The notes: a model not told the origin generated them from the sequence alone. Numbered from the stretch's first letter, positions 1-8,847 are shown. The stretch is 64,000 nt of DNA from UBA7330 sp043554545 (GCA_043554545.1 CP121337.1:2294001-2358000); one strand, 5' to 3'. Program-made: numbers and translations.

Positions 1-314
1 ACATCAATCAACTAAAAATTGAGTTTACCGTAACAGAAAACAAGGTCGCTCCTATTGAAGGAAAAACCTTGTTGATTCGTGTGGTAGCTCCTGATGGAAA
101 TGTGCTCTTTGACGTAACCAAAGGGTCAGGAACCTTCCTTTTCAACGGCCGTGAAATGTTTTATACCGTGGAGCAGGAAATCCTTTATGATAAGAAAAGT
201 CAAACGGTTACCCTATACTATGATAAAGGAAGTGAATTTGCTCTTGGTAATCACCAGGTAGAAGTTTATACAGATGACTACCTGATGGGATCTGGAAATT
301 TCATCGTAAAATAA
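1..314 (+). CDS. 3' end of an unrecognised protein (partial at window edge)
   Basis: The reading frame is open from the first complete codon at position 3 to a TAA stop at 312-314, so the gene begins outside the window. About 103 residues are visible. They look like a beta-rich domain, with phrases such as LLIRVVAPDGNVLFD, FNGREMFYTVEQEILYDKKS and GNHQVEVYTDDYLMGSG, which resemble an immunoglobulin-like or jelly-roll fold at the end of a longer protein. No catalytic motif is visible. The internal ATG near 69 is unlikely to be the real start because the frame stays open upstream. It ends about 25 bases before the promoter of the ribosomal protein operon. Function unknown. Confidence 0.6.
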   Translation, partial: INQLKIEFTVTENKVAPIEGKTLLIRVVAPDGNVLFDVTKGSGTFLFNGREMFYTVEQEILYDKKSQTVTLYYDKGSEFALGNHQVEVYTDDYLMGSGNFIVK

Positions 315-338
315 GGTACATTAAAGAGTTTACCTTCC

Positions 339-371
339 AATTGTCCGTTTAACAATCTTTCACTAATTTTG
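339..371 (+). promoter_or_regulatory. Bacteroidota-type promoter of the rpsF operon
   Basis: A TTG at 341-343 and a perfect TAATTTTG (TAnnTTTG -7 box) at 364-371 are separated by 20 bases, which matches the consensus used by the primary sigma factor of Bacteroidota. Transcription would begin near 377-380, giving a leader of about 25 bases before the rpsF ATG at 404. Confidence 0.7.
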
Positions 372-403
372 CACTTCAATTTTTTTGAAGCAATTATTAT
401 AAC

Positions 404-772
404 ATGAAAAAACAATACGAGACGGTATTCATTTTAACTCCCGTTTTGTCTGAAGCTCAGATGAAGGATGCTGTCCAAAAATTCAAAGGTATCATCACGG
501 ATGGTGGTGCTAAAATCGTCAATGATGAGGACTGGGGCCTTAAAAAGCTAGCCTATCCTATTCAACACAAAACCACTGGTTTTTATCACCTATTTGAATT
601 TGAGGCAGAGACTTCCTTAATTGAAAAACTTGAGACAGAATATAGAAGGGATGAGAAGGTAATGAGATTTTTAACGACTGTACTTGACAAACACGCAATT
701 GTTTACAACGAGCGTCGTAAAAATGGAGCATTTAACAAGCCAAAAACTGAGAAAGAGGAGGTGAAATCATGA
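404..772 (+). CDS. rpsF: 30S ribosomal protein S6
   Basis: S6 is a primary component of the central domain of the 30S subunit, where it binds as a heterodimer with S18. The 122-residue product starts MKKQYETVFILTPVLSE, the beta-alpha-beta-beta-alpha-beta start typical of the family, and contains WGLKKLAYPI and the helix EFEAE..IEKLETEYRRDEKVMRF. The charged C-terminal tail (KTEKEEVKS) extends beyond the folded core, as in many homologues. It is the first gene of the rpsF-rpsR-rplI operon and overlaps rpsR by four bases (ATGA), so the two are translationally coupled. A strong promoter lies just upstream. Confidence 0.97.
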   Translation: MKKQYETVFILTPVLSEAQMKDAVQKFKGIITDGGAKIVNDEDWGLKKLAYPIQHKTTGFYHLFEFEAETSLIEKLETEYRRDEKVMRFLTTVLDKHAIVYNERRKNGAFNKPKTEKEEVKS

Positions 773-1020
773 CATTACAGAACGAACCCATCAACAGGGA
801 ACAAAAGAAAGATAAATATTGCCGATTTAAGAAGAACGGCATCAAATACATTGACTACAAGGATGCTAATTTCCTTTTGAAATTTGTCAATGAGCAAGGA
901 AAATTATTGCCAAGAAGAATTACAGGTACTAGCCTTAAATACCAGCGCAAAGTTTCGCAAGCTGTAAAGAGAGCCAGACACCTTTCGCTTCTTCCTTATG
1001 TAACAGATTCTTTAAAATAA
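769..1020 (+). CDS. rpsR: 30S ribosomal protein S18
   Basis: Small basic 30S protein that binds 16S rRNA together with S6. The 83-residue product shows the family core: YCRFKKNGIKYIDYKD, then LLKFVNEQGKLLPRRITGT, then QRKVSQAVKRARHLSLLPY. The single Cys in YCRFKK could be a remnant of the zinc ribbon that some S18 paralogues carry; the other ligands are absent. The start overlaps the end of rpsF in an ATGA, and rplI follows six bases after the stop, so the three genes form one transcription unit. Confidence 0.97.
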   Translation: MTLQNEPINREQKKDKYCRFKKNGIKYIDYKDANFLLKFVNEQGKLLPRRITGTSLKYQRKVSQAVKRARHLSLLPYVTDSLK

Positions 1021-1026
1021 GCAATC

Positions 1027-1470
1027 ATGGAAATCATATTAAAGGAAGATATTAAAGGATTGGGCTATAAAAATGATACAGTAAATGTAAAGCCCGGGTA
1101 TGGTAGAAATTTTCTAATCCCTCAAGGGATGGCCATCATTGCTAACAAATCTAATAGCAAGATGATTGAAGAAAATATTCGTCAAGCAGCTCATAAAGCT
1201 GAAAAGCTGAAAAATGATGCTGAAGAGATTGCCAAGAAAATTGGTGAACTAACGTTAGAAATTAAAACAAAGGCTGGAGAGAGTGGTAAAATATTTGGCG
1301 CAATCACAGCCATTCAGGTTGCTGATGGCCTGAATGAAAAAGGATTTGAAATAGATAGAAAGAAAATCAGTATTGTTGGCTCTATTAAGGAGCTAGGAGA
1401 ACATAAAGCCACGATTGACCTTCATAAAGAAGTTCATCACGAAATAACTTTAAATGTGATATCAGAGTAA
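1027..1470 (+). CDS. rplI: 50S ribosomal protein L9
   Basis: L9 binds domain V of 23S rRNA near the L1 stalk and helps keep the reading frame. The 147-residue product is full length: the N-terminal rRNA-binding domain begins MEIILKEDIKGLGYKNDTVNVKPGYGRNFL, the classic L9 signature with the conserved GYGRN(F/Y)L loop. It is followed by a long connecting helix (about residues 45-75) and the C-terminal domain, including GKIFGAITAIQVADGL. It is the last gene of the operon, followed 21 bases later by an intrinsic terminator. Confidence 0.97.
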   Translation: MEIILKEDIKGLGYKNDTVNVKPGYGRNFLIPQGMAIIANKSNSKMIEENIRQAAHKAEKLKNDAEEIAKKIGELTLEIKTKAGESGKIFGAITAIQVADGLNEKGFEIDRKKISIVGSIKELGEHKATIDLHKEVHHEITLNVISE

Positions 1471-1491
1471 AATTATCTGCTCAACACAAAT

Positions 1492-1526
1492 AAAAAAACC
1501 CCGACGTATTACGTCGGGGTTTTTTT
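1492..1526 (+). terminator. Rho-independent terminator after rplI
   Basis: CCCCGACGT at 1499-1507 and ACGTCGGGG at 1511-1519 form a perfect 9-bp stem with a 3-base loop, flanked by seven A upstream and seven T downstream, so it could work on both strands. It ends the rpsF-rpsR-rplI unit. Confidence 0.93.
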
Positions 1527-1635
1527 ATTTATTTAACACCACCGTAATTATTACATTGCTATTTGATAATAGATACACCCTGAAAATTCAATTAAATTTG
1601 TACTTGATGTCAATGGTCAAGCATTTTAACTATTA

Positions 1636-2748
1636 ATGACTCCCACTCAGGTTTTAAAGACTCAAATGAATCAAAACTTGTGGAAAAACTTAGCAGTAAT
1701 TTTTTTCTCCATTATCGCATTCCTGCTATCCATCAACTGGTTGGGTTATGGCTTTAGTAGAATTGGTCAGGAAACAGCTGCTTCAATCATTTCAGCAACT
1801 TCCAATCCTTTCATTGGGCTCTTCATTGGTCTACTGACAACCGCTATTATACAAAGTAGCTCAACGACAACCTCCATGGCAGTGGCGGCGGTTGCAGCAG
1901 GATCTCTTTCACTCACTCAGGCCGTTCCGATCGTGATTGGTGCCAATATTGGCACCACAATTACCAGCACCGTAGTTTCGATGAGTTACATCACCTCACC
2001 TCATGAATTCAGGAAAGCAGTTGCAGGAGGAACCATTCATGATTTCTTTAATATCCTGACCGTGGTAATCTTATTCCCGCTCGAATTAAAATACCATATA
2101 CTGACAGATTTAAGCTATTATTTTGTCCAGTTTATACATGTCGATGCCTCGAGTAATTTTCAGGGTGACTTTTTGGGTATCTGGACATTAGTGGAAAATA
2201 TTGGAGAAACGTTAGTCCAATGGATCGGCGCACTAGGCTTGATTCTTGGTTCTTTTATTTTGTTATTTGGTACCGTAAAGTTGATTTCACAGGTACTTTC
2301 GAAAGTCTTAATAGGAAATGCAAGAAACAGATTTGAAAACATCTTTAACTCTCCAGGCAAATCTTTAGGCTGGGGTTTCTTACTCACGACAATTATTCAA
2401 TCCAGCTCAGTAACTACCTCCCTACTCGTTCCTTTAACTGCCACAGATAAAATAAAAATTGAGAATGGTTTGAGGTTTATCATTGGTGCCAATGTAGGAA
2501 CCACTATTACGGCCATTATCGCTTCATTATTCAAAAGTGAAGCAGCAGTCAGCCTGGCCTTCATTCATTTCTTTTTCAATCTGATCGGGGCCTGTATCTT
2601 TCTCTTCGTCCCACTTGCTTCGAAAATCCCCATAGCACTATCCCAATATCTTGGTCTTCTTTCTGAGAAACATCGAATCGTTGGCCTGATATATATTATT
2701 ATCACATTCTTTATGCTTCCGTTTGCCTTGATCTATTTCAGTAATTAA
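1636..2748 (+). CDS. Na+/phosphate cotransporter family membrane protein (NptA/PF02690 type)
   Basis: The 370-residue polytopic membrane protein carries the duplicated signature of the SLC34/NptA family: QSSSTTTSMAVAAVAAG in the first half and QSSSVTTSLLVPL in the second, each followed by an IGANxGTTIT motif (IGANIGTTITSTV and IGANVGTTITAII). These repeats form the Na+ and phosphate site in the inner membrane. It lacks the C-terminal PhoU-like domain of longer bacterial relatives. The ATG at 1636 gives a hydrophobic N-terminus. A TAAATTTG -7 box at 1593-1600 lies upstream, with a poorly spaced TTTG at 1562. It seems to be monocistronic. Transport of phosphate is assumed from the family and has not been shown for this protein. 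Confidence 0.88.
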   Translation: MTPTQVLKTQMNQNLWKNLAVIFFSIIAFLLSINWLGYGFSRIGQETAASIISATSNPFIGLFIGLLTTAIIQSSSTTTSMAVAAVAAGSLSLTQAVPIVIGANIGTTITSTVVSMSYITSPHEFRKAVAGGTIHDFFNILTVVILFPLELKYHILTDLSYYFVQFIHVDASSNFQGDFLGIWTLVENIGETLVQWIGALGLILGSFILLFGTVKLISQVLSKVLIGNARNRFENIFNSPGKSLGWGFLLTTIIQSSSVTTSLLVPLTATDKIKIENGLRFIIGANVGTTITAIIASLFKSEAAVSLAFIHFFFNLIGACIFLFVPLASKIPIALSQYLGLLSEKHRIVGLIYIIITFFMLPFALIYFSN

Positions 2749-2951
2749 CTAAGAGCGATAGTTGTTCTTGTCGATTGATTTGCTCAAGACATTTAAGAAG
2801 AGTGGTGATTTATCAAAGGTAATTGTCCACTATCAGAAGAAAGCTTCCTTTATCGCAAAACCCTTACACTATCGACCCGGCAGCTTTTATTAACTGTACT
2901 ATAAACATGTACCTACTATCACAATAAGCTCATTTTCGCACTCAGTTTTCC

Positions 2952-4199
2952 TTAAAGCCTGGTGTTCAAAATGTTATTGTAGATAGAGCCAAAGGTATAA
3001 CTCAAGCCAACGCCTACGTTTAACCGATAGTTGGTTGCAATGGCACGTTGCTGGAGAATGATGTCTTCCAATGAAGCATCCCCAAGTGGCAGGTTGATTT
3101 GATCCCTTATCATGTCAAAATCAGCATTGATACTGACGAAAAAACCCTTAAATAATCTAATATCCGCACGATTATCAATAGAGATTCGATTTTTGGAAAA
3201 GTCATTTAAAAAATTGGAAACTACGACACTGGAAAAAACATTCCCCCAGTCCTTACGGTACCTAACATTGACTGAAAAGGATTGACTGGGAAACCTGTCC
3301 TGCTTTACCTCAAATATGGTCGACTCCAGGTATTTTTGATAATTATATCCCACTTTATAAGCGAAGGTAATCTCCCTTGTAAGTACCTCACGATAGTCAA
3401 AAATACTGTATTCTAATGCAGGGGAAACGTTCATTCGCAACTGCAAGTTACTCACGGTGTTATTTTGAATATTAGTAAAAATACCTGCTGACCAGTGCGT
3501 ACCAAGACTTTTAACGACACTGGATTCAAAATACTTAAACTCTCGTAAACTAGTAAATGCCGTACCATCATCCTGATCAATGTTAAGAATATTTCTTCTG
3601 AATATACCATCAATCCTAACTCTCCAATTTTGCGTTACCTTATCTCCCTCAAACCCCAGTTCATAATTGAGTTCTTCTCTGGTATCCTGATCACGCAACC
3701 TCAGCTCACCCTTAATTTCAAATACCCAGTTATTCCATGGGTCGATCTGTACATTACTATTTTTATTTTCTTCAAATTCTTCTGCTACAATAATTTGAAA
3801 CTGATCAGATAAATTGGTGCGCAGGAGATAAGGTATGAAACCTTTAAGTATTTCCTGCAACAATCCATTACGCGTTTCATTATTCGTCAATGTTTGAGAG
3901 AAGTCTGCAGAATAGGTAAAGTCAATTCCCTCAAATTCACCTTTACCCACATATTCCATATTGTAAATCTCACTGGAAGCACTCCATGATCTATTGACCA
4001 ACAGGTACACATCAGCCAGTGATTGATCACGCACATGGGTTAGAAATAGGCTGTTTTGCCGCATGTAGCTATCATCACACCCGCGACAATCAATCATCAC
4101 TTTTAGCTCATCGAGCTTGCTGTGCTGTGCATTCAAGCTAAAACCAAAAAGAAAAATTACCAAGCCTAAAATGCTGGTTCGCAGCTTAAAATAAATCAT
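2952..4199 (-). CDS. Secreted or outer-membrane beta-rich protein of unknown function
   Basis: 415 residues with a signal peptide (MIYFKLRTSILGLVIFLFGFSLNAQ, cleavage after NAQ). The first third has VMIDCRGCDDSYMRQN...HVRDQSLADVYLLV, a soluble domain with a CRGC pair and a periplasmic look. The rest is a series of alternating beta strands rich in aromatics (FEIKGELRLRDQ, GYNYQKYLES, RLNVGVGLSYTFGSIYNN) with a C-terminal aromatic strand, which suggests an outer-membrane barrel. I recognise the pattern from Bacteroidota hypothetical proteins but cannot name a function. It stands alone, on the strand opposite its neighbours. Confidence 0.6.
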   Translation of the reverse strand: MIYFKLRTSILGLVIFLFGFSLNAQHSKLDELKVMIDCRGCDDSYMRQNSLFLTHVRDQSLADVYLLVNRSWSASSEIYNMEYVGKGEFEGIDFTYSADFSQTLTNNETRNGLLQEILKGFIPYLLRTNLSDQFQIIVAEEFEENKNSNVQIDPWNNWVFEIKGELRLRDQDTREELNYELGFEGDKVTQNWRVRIDGIFRRNILNIDQDDGTAFTSLREFKYFESSVVKSLGTHWSAGIFTNIQNNTVSNLQLRMNVSPALEYSIFDYREVLTREITFAYKVGYNYQKYLESTIFEVKQDRFPSQSFSVNVRYRKDWGNVFSSVVVSNFLNDFSKNRISIDNRADIRLFKGFFVSINADFDMIRDQINLPLGDASLEDIILQQRAIATNYRLNVGVGLSYTFGSIYNNILNTRL

Positions 4200-4507
4200 G
4201 TTAAGAAAATTGAAGTATTGGTTAAAGTTTAAAATTGAACACTCAGTAAGTATCTGACTTACATTTAATTACAAAGTGGTATACTTTGCTATTTCAGGAA
4301 AGGTTTGGTATTAATTTCGAACGCAAGTTAAATTATTTTTGAGTGTCCTGAATTGTTTTTCGAGGACAGATTTAGTTTTTTTTAGATATCTATTTCAAGA
4401 GGAATAATCTTTGTTCTTCTTACTTGAATAAAGGCGCATATTCTTAACAACAGGTAACCATATTAATTGTTATCTCTCCCCTATTAAAATAACCCAAATG
4501 ATAAGTG

Positions 4508-4577
4508 AACTAAAATATTAGTTTATTAATTTGGATTAATCAAATTAAGACCTTAGCTTTAAACTAATATTTTAGTT
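4508..4577 (+). promoter_or_regulatory. Two BlaI-type operators flanking the promoter of the blaI-blaR1 pair
   Basis: AACTAAAATATTAGTTT at 4508-4524 is repeated exactly, in inverted orientation, at 4561-4577. Each copy is itself nearly palindromic (ACTAA-n4-TTAGT), as expected for a dimeric winged-helix repressor of the BlaI/MecI family. Between them lies a promoter-like pair, TTTGG at 4530-4534 and TAGCTTTA at 4554-4561, 20 bases apart, so the downstream operator starts at the last base of the -7 box. The start codon of the regulator follows at 4602. The remaining intergenic DNA, 4200-4507, is AT-rich and shows no gene. Confidence 0.72.
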
Positions 4578-4601
4578 AATTGCAAATAAACCGAGCTATA
4601 C

Positions 4602-4967
4602 ATGAAAGAATTAACAAAAGCTGAAGAAGAAATTATGCAGGTCCTCTGGCAATTAGAATCTGCGTTTGTAAAGGATATTATTAGTCATTTACCTGACCCA
4701 AAACCAGCATATAATACGGTATCAACATTCGTCAGAATCCTGCAGCAAAAGGGATTTGTGGGATATGAGGCTCATGGAAAGTCTCATAAATACCATCCTT
4801 TAATCACAAAGCAAGCCTATACCAAACTGTTCATGAAGGGATTTGTAAAGAGATACTTCAGCGGGTCCTACCAACAGATGGTTTCCTTCTTCACCAAAGA
4901 GGATAACCTAAGCCTTCAGGAATTAGAACAACTGCTTAAAGAACTTAAAGACAAGAATCATGAATAA
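4602..4967 (+). CDS. BlaI/MecI/CopY family transcriptional repressor
   Basis: 121 residues, the usual length for this winged-helix family. The N-terminus MKELTKAEEEIMQVLWQLESAFVKDIISHLPDPKPAYNTV is diagnostic: the E(E/A)xIMxxLW start, then the recognition helix around PAYNTVSTFVRILQQKGFVGYEAHGKSHKYHPL. The C-terminal half (about residues 75-121) is the dimerisation region that a BlaR1-type protease would cleave or that partner signalling would release. It overlaps the following M56 gene by eight bases, forming a two-gene regulatory operon behind two matching operators. Such pairs are widespread in Bacteroidota and often do not control beta-lactamase genes; the target here is unknown and may be only this operon. 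Confidence 0.92.
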   Translation: MKELTKAEEEIMQVLWQLESAFVKDIISHLPDPKPAYNTVSTFVRILQQKGFVGYEAHGKSHKYHPLITKQAYTKLFMKGFVKRYFSGSYQQMVSFFTKEDNLSLQELEQLLKELKDKNHE

Positions 4968-6711
4968 TTACCTGATAGAACTTGGCATTATCCATTCCTT
5001 GCTGATTCTGGGATACTGGCTTTTCCTCAGAAGAGAAAGACAATACGCAAAAATGAGAGGGTACCTAATTACAGCAACTATTGTCTCACTGGTCATCCCA
5101 TTGCTTAAGCTCCCGGCACTGTTCTATAATGGTAACGAAGCAATACATGTTATACCTCACATGCCAGCGTATACGTTTGAAGCAATGTCGATTGCCGAAG
5201 CTGATACTTCATTCTGGAGTTGGAACCTGACCATCTGGGGGTATGCAGCTATCAGTGCATTGTTTCTATTGGGTTTTCTGAAAAACCTGATCGCGCTTTT
5301 GATCTTGGAAAGGAAGAGTCGATATGAGAAATTCAGCGGCATGTATATTCGGCGGATTAATGGTGTAAATGGAAGCTTCACCTTCTTCAACAGCATCTTT
5401 CTCAGTGAGGAAATTGACAACACCCAGGAGGAGTATAAAACGATACTCAAGCATGAACAAGCGCATGCCAACCTGGGGCATACCTACGATTTAATGTTTT
5501 TCGAATTATTCAGGGTTTGTTTCTGGTGGCTGCCATCCAGTTGGTTTATCAGGAGTGAAATCAAGAAGATCCACGAATACCAGGCTGACTCATTTGCGCT
5601 TAAATCTTGTGATTCAGAAAAATACTCAACCATACTGATCAGTTCTACTTTAAAAATTAATGGACTGAGTCTGGCCAGCTCCTTTCATGATGGATTAATC
5701 ATTAAAAGACTAAAAGCAATGAAAGAACAAACGAAAAAATTAAGTCCCTGGAAAATGGGGATACTAGGTGTCTTATTGGCATTACTCTTTGTCGTATTTG
5801 CCTGTAGTGAAGAACTAGAAAAGGATATACAAGAAATTGGAACCCAAAGTAACGCTATTACATTTGATCAATTACCGTTAGAAATGCGGAATAAATTTAT
5901 TACTGAACATCAAGAAGAAATGTCTTTTTTAAAGATTACTATAAGGGAAGGACAGAAAGTTTCAGACGTATATGATGTACTAAATATTGATCCACAAATG
6001 GTTCATACTGTTTTCTATGGCCAAAATGAAGTCTATGCAGTTTTACGCAAAGGTGCTAAACATTTTGACTATATCTCTGAGAAATCTAAAATAGATAATG
6101 GCCATGGATTAGTATTTACCATCGTGGAAGAAATGCCAGAATATCCGGGTGGTCTCGACTTATTCTATAAATATCTGGCAGAAGAAATACGGTATCCAGA
6201 CGTAGCCAGGAAAAATGGTATTGAAGGGTCTGTTTACGTTCAGTTTGTCGTCGATAAAGATGGGTCTATCTTAGACGTGGAATCGATTAAGGGTATAGGT
6301 TACGGCTGCGATGAAGAGGCGGTAAGAGTCGTACAAAATGCTGGCAAATTTAACCCTGGAAGTCAAAGAGGCATACCTGTCAGAGTAAGAATGGTTCAGC
6401 CTGTCAAATTTAAGCTCAATTCTGAAAGTATCAATCCAGATAACACTACCCAGGGAACGATCACCATTGATAAATTAAATATCAACAAAGATAAGCTCAA
6501 GGTAAATGCCAATTATAATAATGGCGAGTGGACCGGCACGGTATTTACTGATGCTGGAGACAGACTTCCCGGTGTAAACATTGTGGTAGCTGGAGGAACT
6601 TTAGGCACAGTTTCTGATTTGGATGGAAAATTTTATTTAAAAACCAATGAATCCAATGATATCAATCTCAGTTTCGTAGGATATGAAAGCGTGAAACTGG
6701 AAGGGAAATAA
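4960..6711 (+). CDS. BlaR1-like M56 membrane metallopeptidase with TonB C-terminal and carboxypeptidase-regulatory-like domains
   Basis: 583 residues. The N-terminal third has transmembrane helices around residues 5-22, 33-52 and 88-110 and then the zinc peptidase motif HEQAH at residues 165-169 with the downstream helix IHEYQADSFAL (third ligand region), as in BlaR1/MecR1. Another membrane helix (MGILGVLLALLFVVFAC, near 263-280) leads to an outer segment. This contains a TonB C-terminal domain (MPEYPGG...IRYPDVARKNGIEGSVYVQFVVDKDG, about 390-480) and a short carboxypeptidase-D regulatory-like domain (GVNIVVAGGTLGTVSDLDGKF) ending right after SFVGYESVKLEGK. There is no penicillin-binding sensor domain, so the signal is probably not a beta-lactam. 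The TonB domain may contact TonB-dependent receptors. It is coupled to the repressor upstream. Confidence 0.85.
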   Translation: MNNYLIELGIIHSLLILGYWLFLRRERQYAKMRGYLITATIVSLVIPLLKLPALFYNGNEAIHVIPHMPAYTFEAMSIAEADTSFWSWNLTIWGYAAISALFLLGFLKNLIALLILERKSRYEKFSGMYIRRINGVNGSFTFFNSIFLSEEIDNTQEEYKTILKHEQAHANLGHTYDLMFFELFRVCFWWLPSSWFIRSEIKKIHEYQADSFALKSCDSEKYSTILISSTLKINGLSLASSFHDGLIIKRLKAMKEQTKKLSPWKMGILGVLLALLFVVFACSEELEKDIQEIGTQSNAITFDQLPLEMRNKFITEHQEEMSFLKITIREGQKVSDVYDVLNIDPQMVHTVFYGQNEVYAVLRKGAKHFDYISEKSKIDNGHGLVFTIVEEMPEYPGGLDLFYKYLAEEIRYPDVARKNGIEGSVYVQFVVDKDGSILDVESIKGIGYGCDEEAVRVVQNAGKFNPGSQRGIPVRVRMVQPVKFKLNSESINPDNTTQGTITIDKLNINKDKLKVNANYNNGEWTGTVFTDAGDRLPGVNIVVAGGTLGTVSDLDGKFYLKTNESNDINLSFVGYESVKLEGK

Positions 6712-6840
6712 GCAAACAATTTACTCAACAATCAAATTAAGTGCCCTTAAAATCATTTTATCTGTTTAAATTGATTTCAAGGGTATGTTTTCCTGCCAAA
6801 GATATCAGGTACGCGTACTTCAGATTAGCCAGTGACTGAT

Positions 6841-7422
6841 ATGAATACTAAAGTTGATTTCTTCTTTGATCAAGCGGTAAAATGGAAAGAAGGATACAAA
6901 CACCTGAGATCCATTGTTTTGGATTGTGGACTGACGGAAGATTTGAAATGGGGAGTGCCCTGTTATTCATACGAAGGTAAAAATGTCGTCTTGATACATG
7001 GATTTAAAAATTACTGTGCGTTGCTTTTTCATAAAGGTGTTTTGCTAAAGGATCCAAATGCAATCTTGATACAGCAAACCATACATGTGCAGGCAGCTCG
7101 GCAGATACGGCTCACCAACTTAAAGGAAATAATGGATATGGAACCTACACTGAAAGCCTATATCTATGAAGCTGTTGAAATAGAAAAACTAGGGCTAACA
7201 GTCCAATTAAAAAAGACTGCTGAATTAAATATGCCAGAAGAATTCAGTGCGCAGCTAAAAGCAAACCCTAAATTAAAAACCGCTTTTGAAGCTTTAACAC
7301 CAGGGCGTCAACGTGGATACCTCATCCACTTTTCTCAACCGAAACAGTCCAAAACCAGAGAGGCTCGCATTGCAAAATACTCACCCAAAATTATGGATGG
7401 AAAAGGATTGAATGATCAGTAA
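6841..7422 (+). CDS. YdeI/OmdA family protein (DUF1801-like plus bacteriocin-protection domain)
   Basis: 193 residues from the ATG at 6841; a GTG at 6832 would add three residues. The N-terminal part (DFFFDQAVKWKEGYKHLRSIVLDCGLTEDLKWGVPCYSYEGKNVVLIHGFKNYCALLFHKG) is a DUF1801 fold. The C-terminal part (EFSAQLKANPKLKTAFEALTPGRQRGYLIHFSQPKQSKTREARI) is the OmdA/YdeI motif, with the LTPGRQRGYL...SKTREARI signature. Some relatives affect peptide or bacteriocin resistance; the biochemical role is unknown. It is monocistronic between the M56 gene and the dipeptidase. Confidence 0.85.
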   Translation: MNTKVDFFFDQAVKWKEGYKHLRSIVLDCGLTEDLKWGVPCYSYEGKNVVLIHGFKNYCALLFHKGVLLKDPNAILIQQTIHVQAARQIRLTNLKEIMDMEPTLKAYIYEAVEIEKLGLTVQLKKTAELNMPEEFSAQLKANPKLKTAFEALTPGRQRGYLIHFSQPKQSKTREARIAKYSPKIMDGKGLNDQ

Positions 7423-7580
7423 AAATCTTTTAACACACATTCTTTTTTATATTTAAATCCTATTGAGTTTTAAACCACTGGCAAATAAAAACAACCTGTT
7501 TACCTTTTTGAATGAATGTCAGGTAGCCTGTTAGCCAAATTATGAAGTACTAGGATTAACGCATCTAACAAAACGATTCG

Positions 7581-8750
7581 ATGAATAAATTGAAATGGCC
7601 ACTTACCATACTCATATTACTGGCTACAATCTATCTGGTTACTGTATCAGTAGTTCCTCAGCAGTTTGACAAGAATCTCAATATCACCCTGAAACTTCCA
7701 CCCTATGAGGTTTCAAAAGAGGCCCAATCCATTTATAACTCACTAGATTTTATCGCAGATTTACATTGTGATGCACTGCTCTGGAGCCGTGACCTGACAG
7801 TTAAAAACACCTTAGGTCATGTAGATTTCCCAAGAATGCAGGAAGCCAATATGGCCTTACAAGCATTTACAATAGTCACCAAATCTCCAAAAGGACAAAA
7901 CTTTTCGGAAAATACAGGCGATTCATTTGACATGATGACACTGCTCAATTTTTTGCAGGGAAGGCCCTTGTCTAATTGGTTTAGCCTGAGCGAACGAGCA
8001 ATTTACCAAAGCAAAAGGCTCCAAGGCTTTGCCGATGATTACAACGATGCGTTTATTGTAGTAGAAAATGCGAATGACCTTAACAGGCTGTTAAACCTCA
8101 GAAAAGAAAACAAAAAGGTTGTCGGAGGATTTCTGGGAATAGAGGGTGGTCATTGCCTGGAGGGAAAAATAGAAAACCTTGAAAAGGTATATCAGGAAGG
8201 TGTTCGCATGCTTGGACCTACACATTTCTTTGATAACGAACTTGGGGGCTCTGCCCATGGTGTCAGCAAAGAAGGCCTCACTCTTTTTGGCCATGAGGTG
8301 ATCGATCGTATGGATGAGCTCCATATGATCGTTGATTTAGCACATGCTTCACCTGCCATGATTGACGATATTTTAGATCAAACTACAAGACCTGTTTTGG
8401 TATCTCATACAGGTGTTCGTGGAACAAGAGACAATGTCCGTAACTTATCTGATGACCATGTACGAAGAATTGCTGCCAATGGAGGGCTCATTGGTGTTGC
8501 CTACTTTAAGGGTGCTATAAACACCCCCCTTACAGCAGGTATTGTGGAAGCCATGAAATATATTAAGTCTATCGCAGGCGTGCAGTGTATTGCCTTAGGA
8601 TCGGACTATGATGGCAGCATGACTGCACCATTCGATGTAACTGGTTTACCCTTACTTGTTGAGGAATTGCTTAAACAGGGATTTCAGGAAAACGAAATAA
8701 GAGCCATCATGGGTGAAAACATCAAGAACTTTATGCTTAAAAACCTCTAG
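7581..8750 (+). CDS. Membrane dipeptidase, peptidase family M19
   Basis: 389 residues with an N-terminal membrane anchor (WPLTILILLATIYLVTVSVV). The binuclear zinc site of renal-dipeptidase-like enzymes is visible: DLHCDALLW (HxD ligands), GIEGGHCLEG (bridging Glu), DLAHASPAMIDD and PVLVSHTGVRG (the two His ligands) and LGSDYDGS (catalytic Asp region). Family members hydrolyse dipeptides, including some D-amino-acid or dehydro substrates, at the cell envelope. The anchor implies an active site in the periplasm. It is probably transcribed alone. Length and motif order match intact M19 enzymes. Confidence 0.92.
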   Translation: MNKLKWPLTILILLATIYLVTVSVVPQQFDKNLNITLKLPPYEVSKEAQSIYNSLDFIADLHCDALLWSRDLTVKNTLGHVDFPRMQEANMALQAFTIVTKSPKGQNFSENTGDSFDMMTLLNFLQGRPLSNWFSLSERAIYQSKRLQGFADDYNDAFIVVENANDLNRLLNLRKENKKVVGGFLGIEGGHCLEGKIENLEKVYQEGVRMLGPTHFFDNELGGSAHGVSKEGLTLFGHEVIDRMDELHMIVDLAHASPAMIDDILDQTTRPVLVSHTGVRGTRDNVRNLSDDHVRRIAANGGLIGVAYFKGAINTPLTAGIVEAMKYIKSIAGVQCIALGSDYDGSMTAPFDVTGLPLLVEELLKQGFQENEIRAIMGENIKNFMLKNL

Positions 8751-8807
8751 TAGGTTGATTCTTAAAGACAATAAAGTCTTATGATCTCTATGACTTTCAG
8801 AATGCTA

Positions 8808-8815
8808 TATCTTTG
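8808..8815 (+). promoter_or_regulatory. Possible -7 box upstream of the GSCFA gene
   Basis: TATCTTTG at 8808-8815 fits TAnnTTTG and lies 33 bases before the ATG at 8848. No convincing TTG is seen at the expected -33 distance, so the call is tentative. Confidence 0.4.
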
Positions 8816-8847
8816 TAAGGTCTTCGCATAGCGAAATAATACAGTCC

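Noticed and set aside
4960..6711. Interpretation of the blaI/blaR1-like pair as a beta-lactam resistance operon
   Set aside because: No beta-lactamase or altered penicillin-binding protein gene is nearby, and the M56 protein has no penicillin-binding sensor domain.
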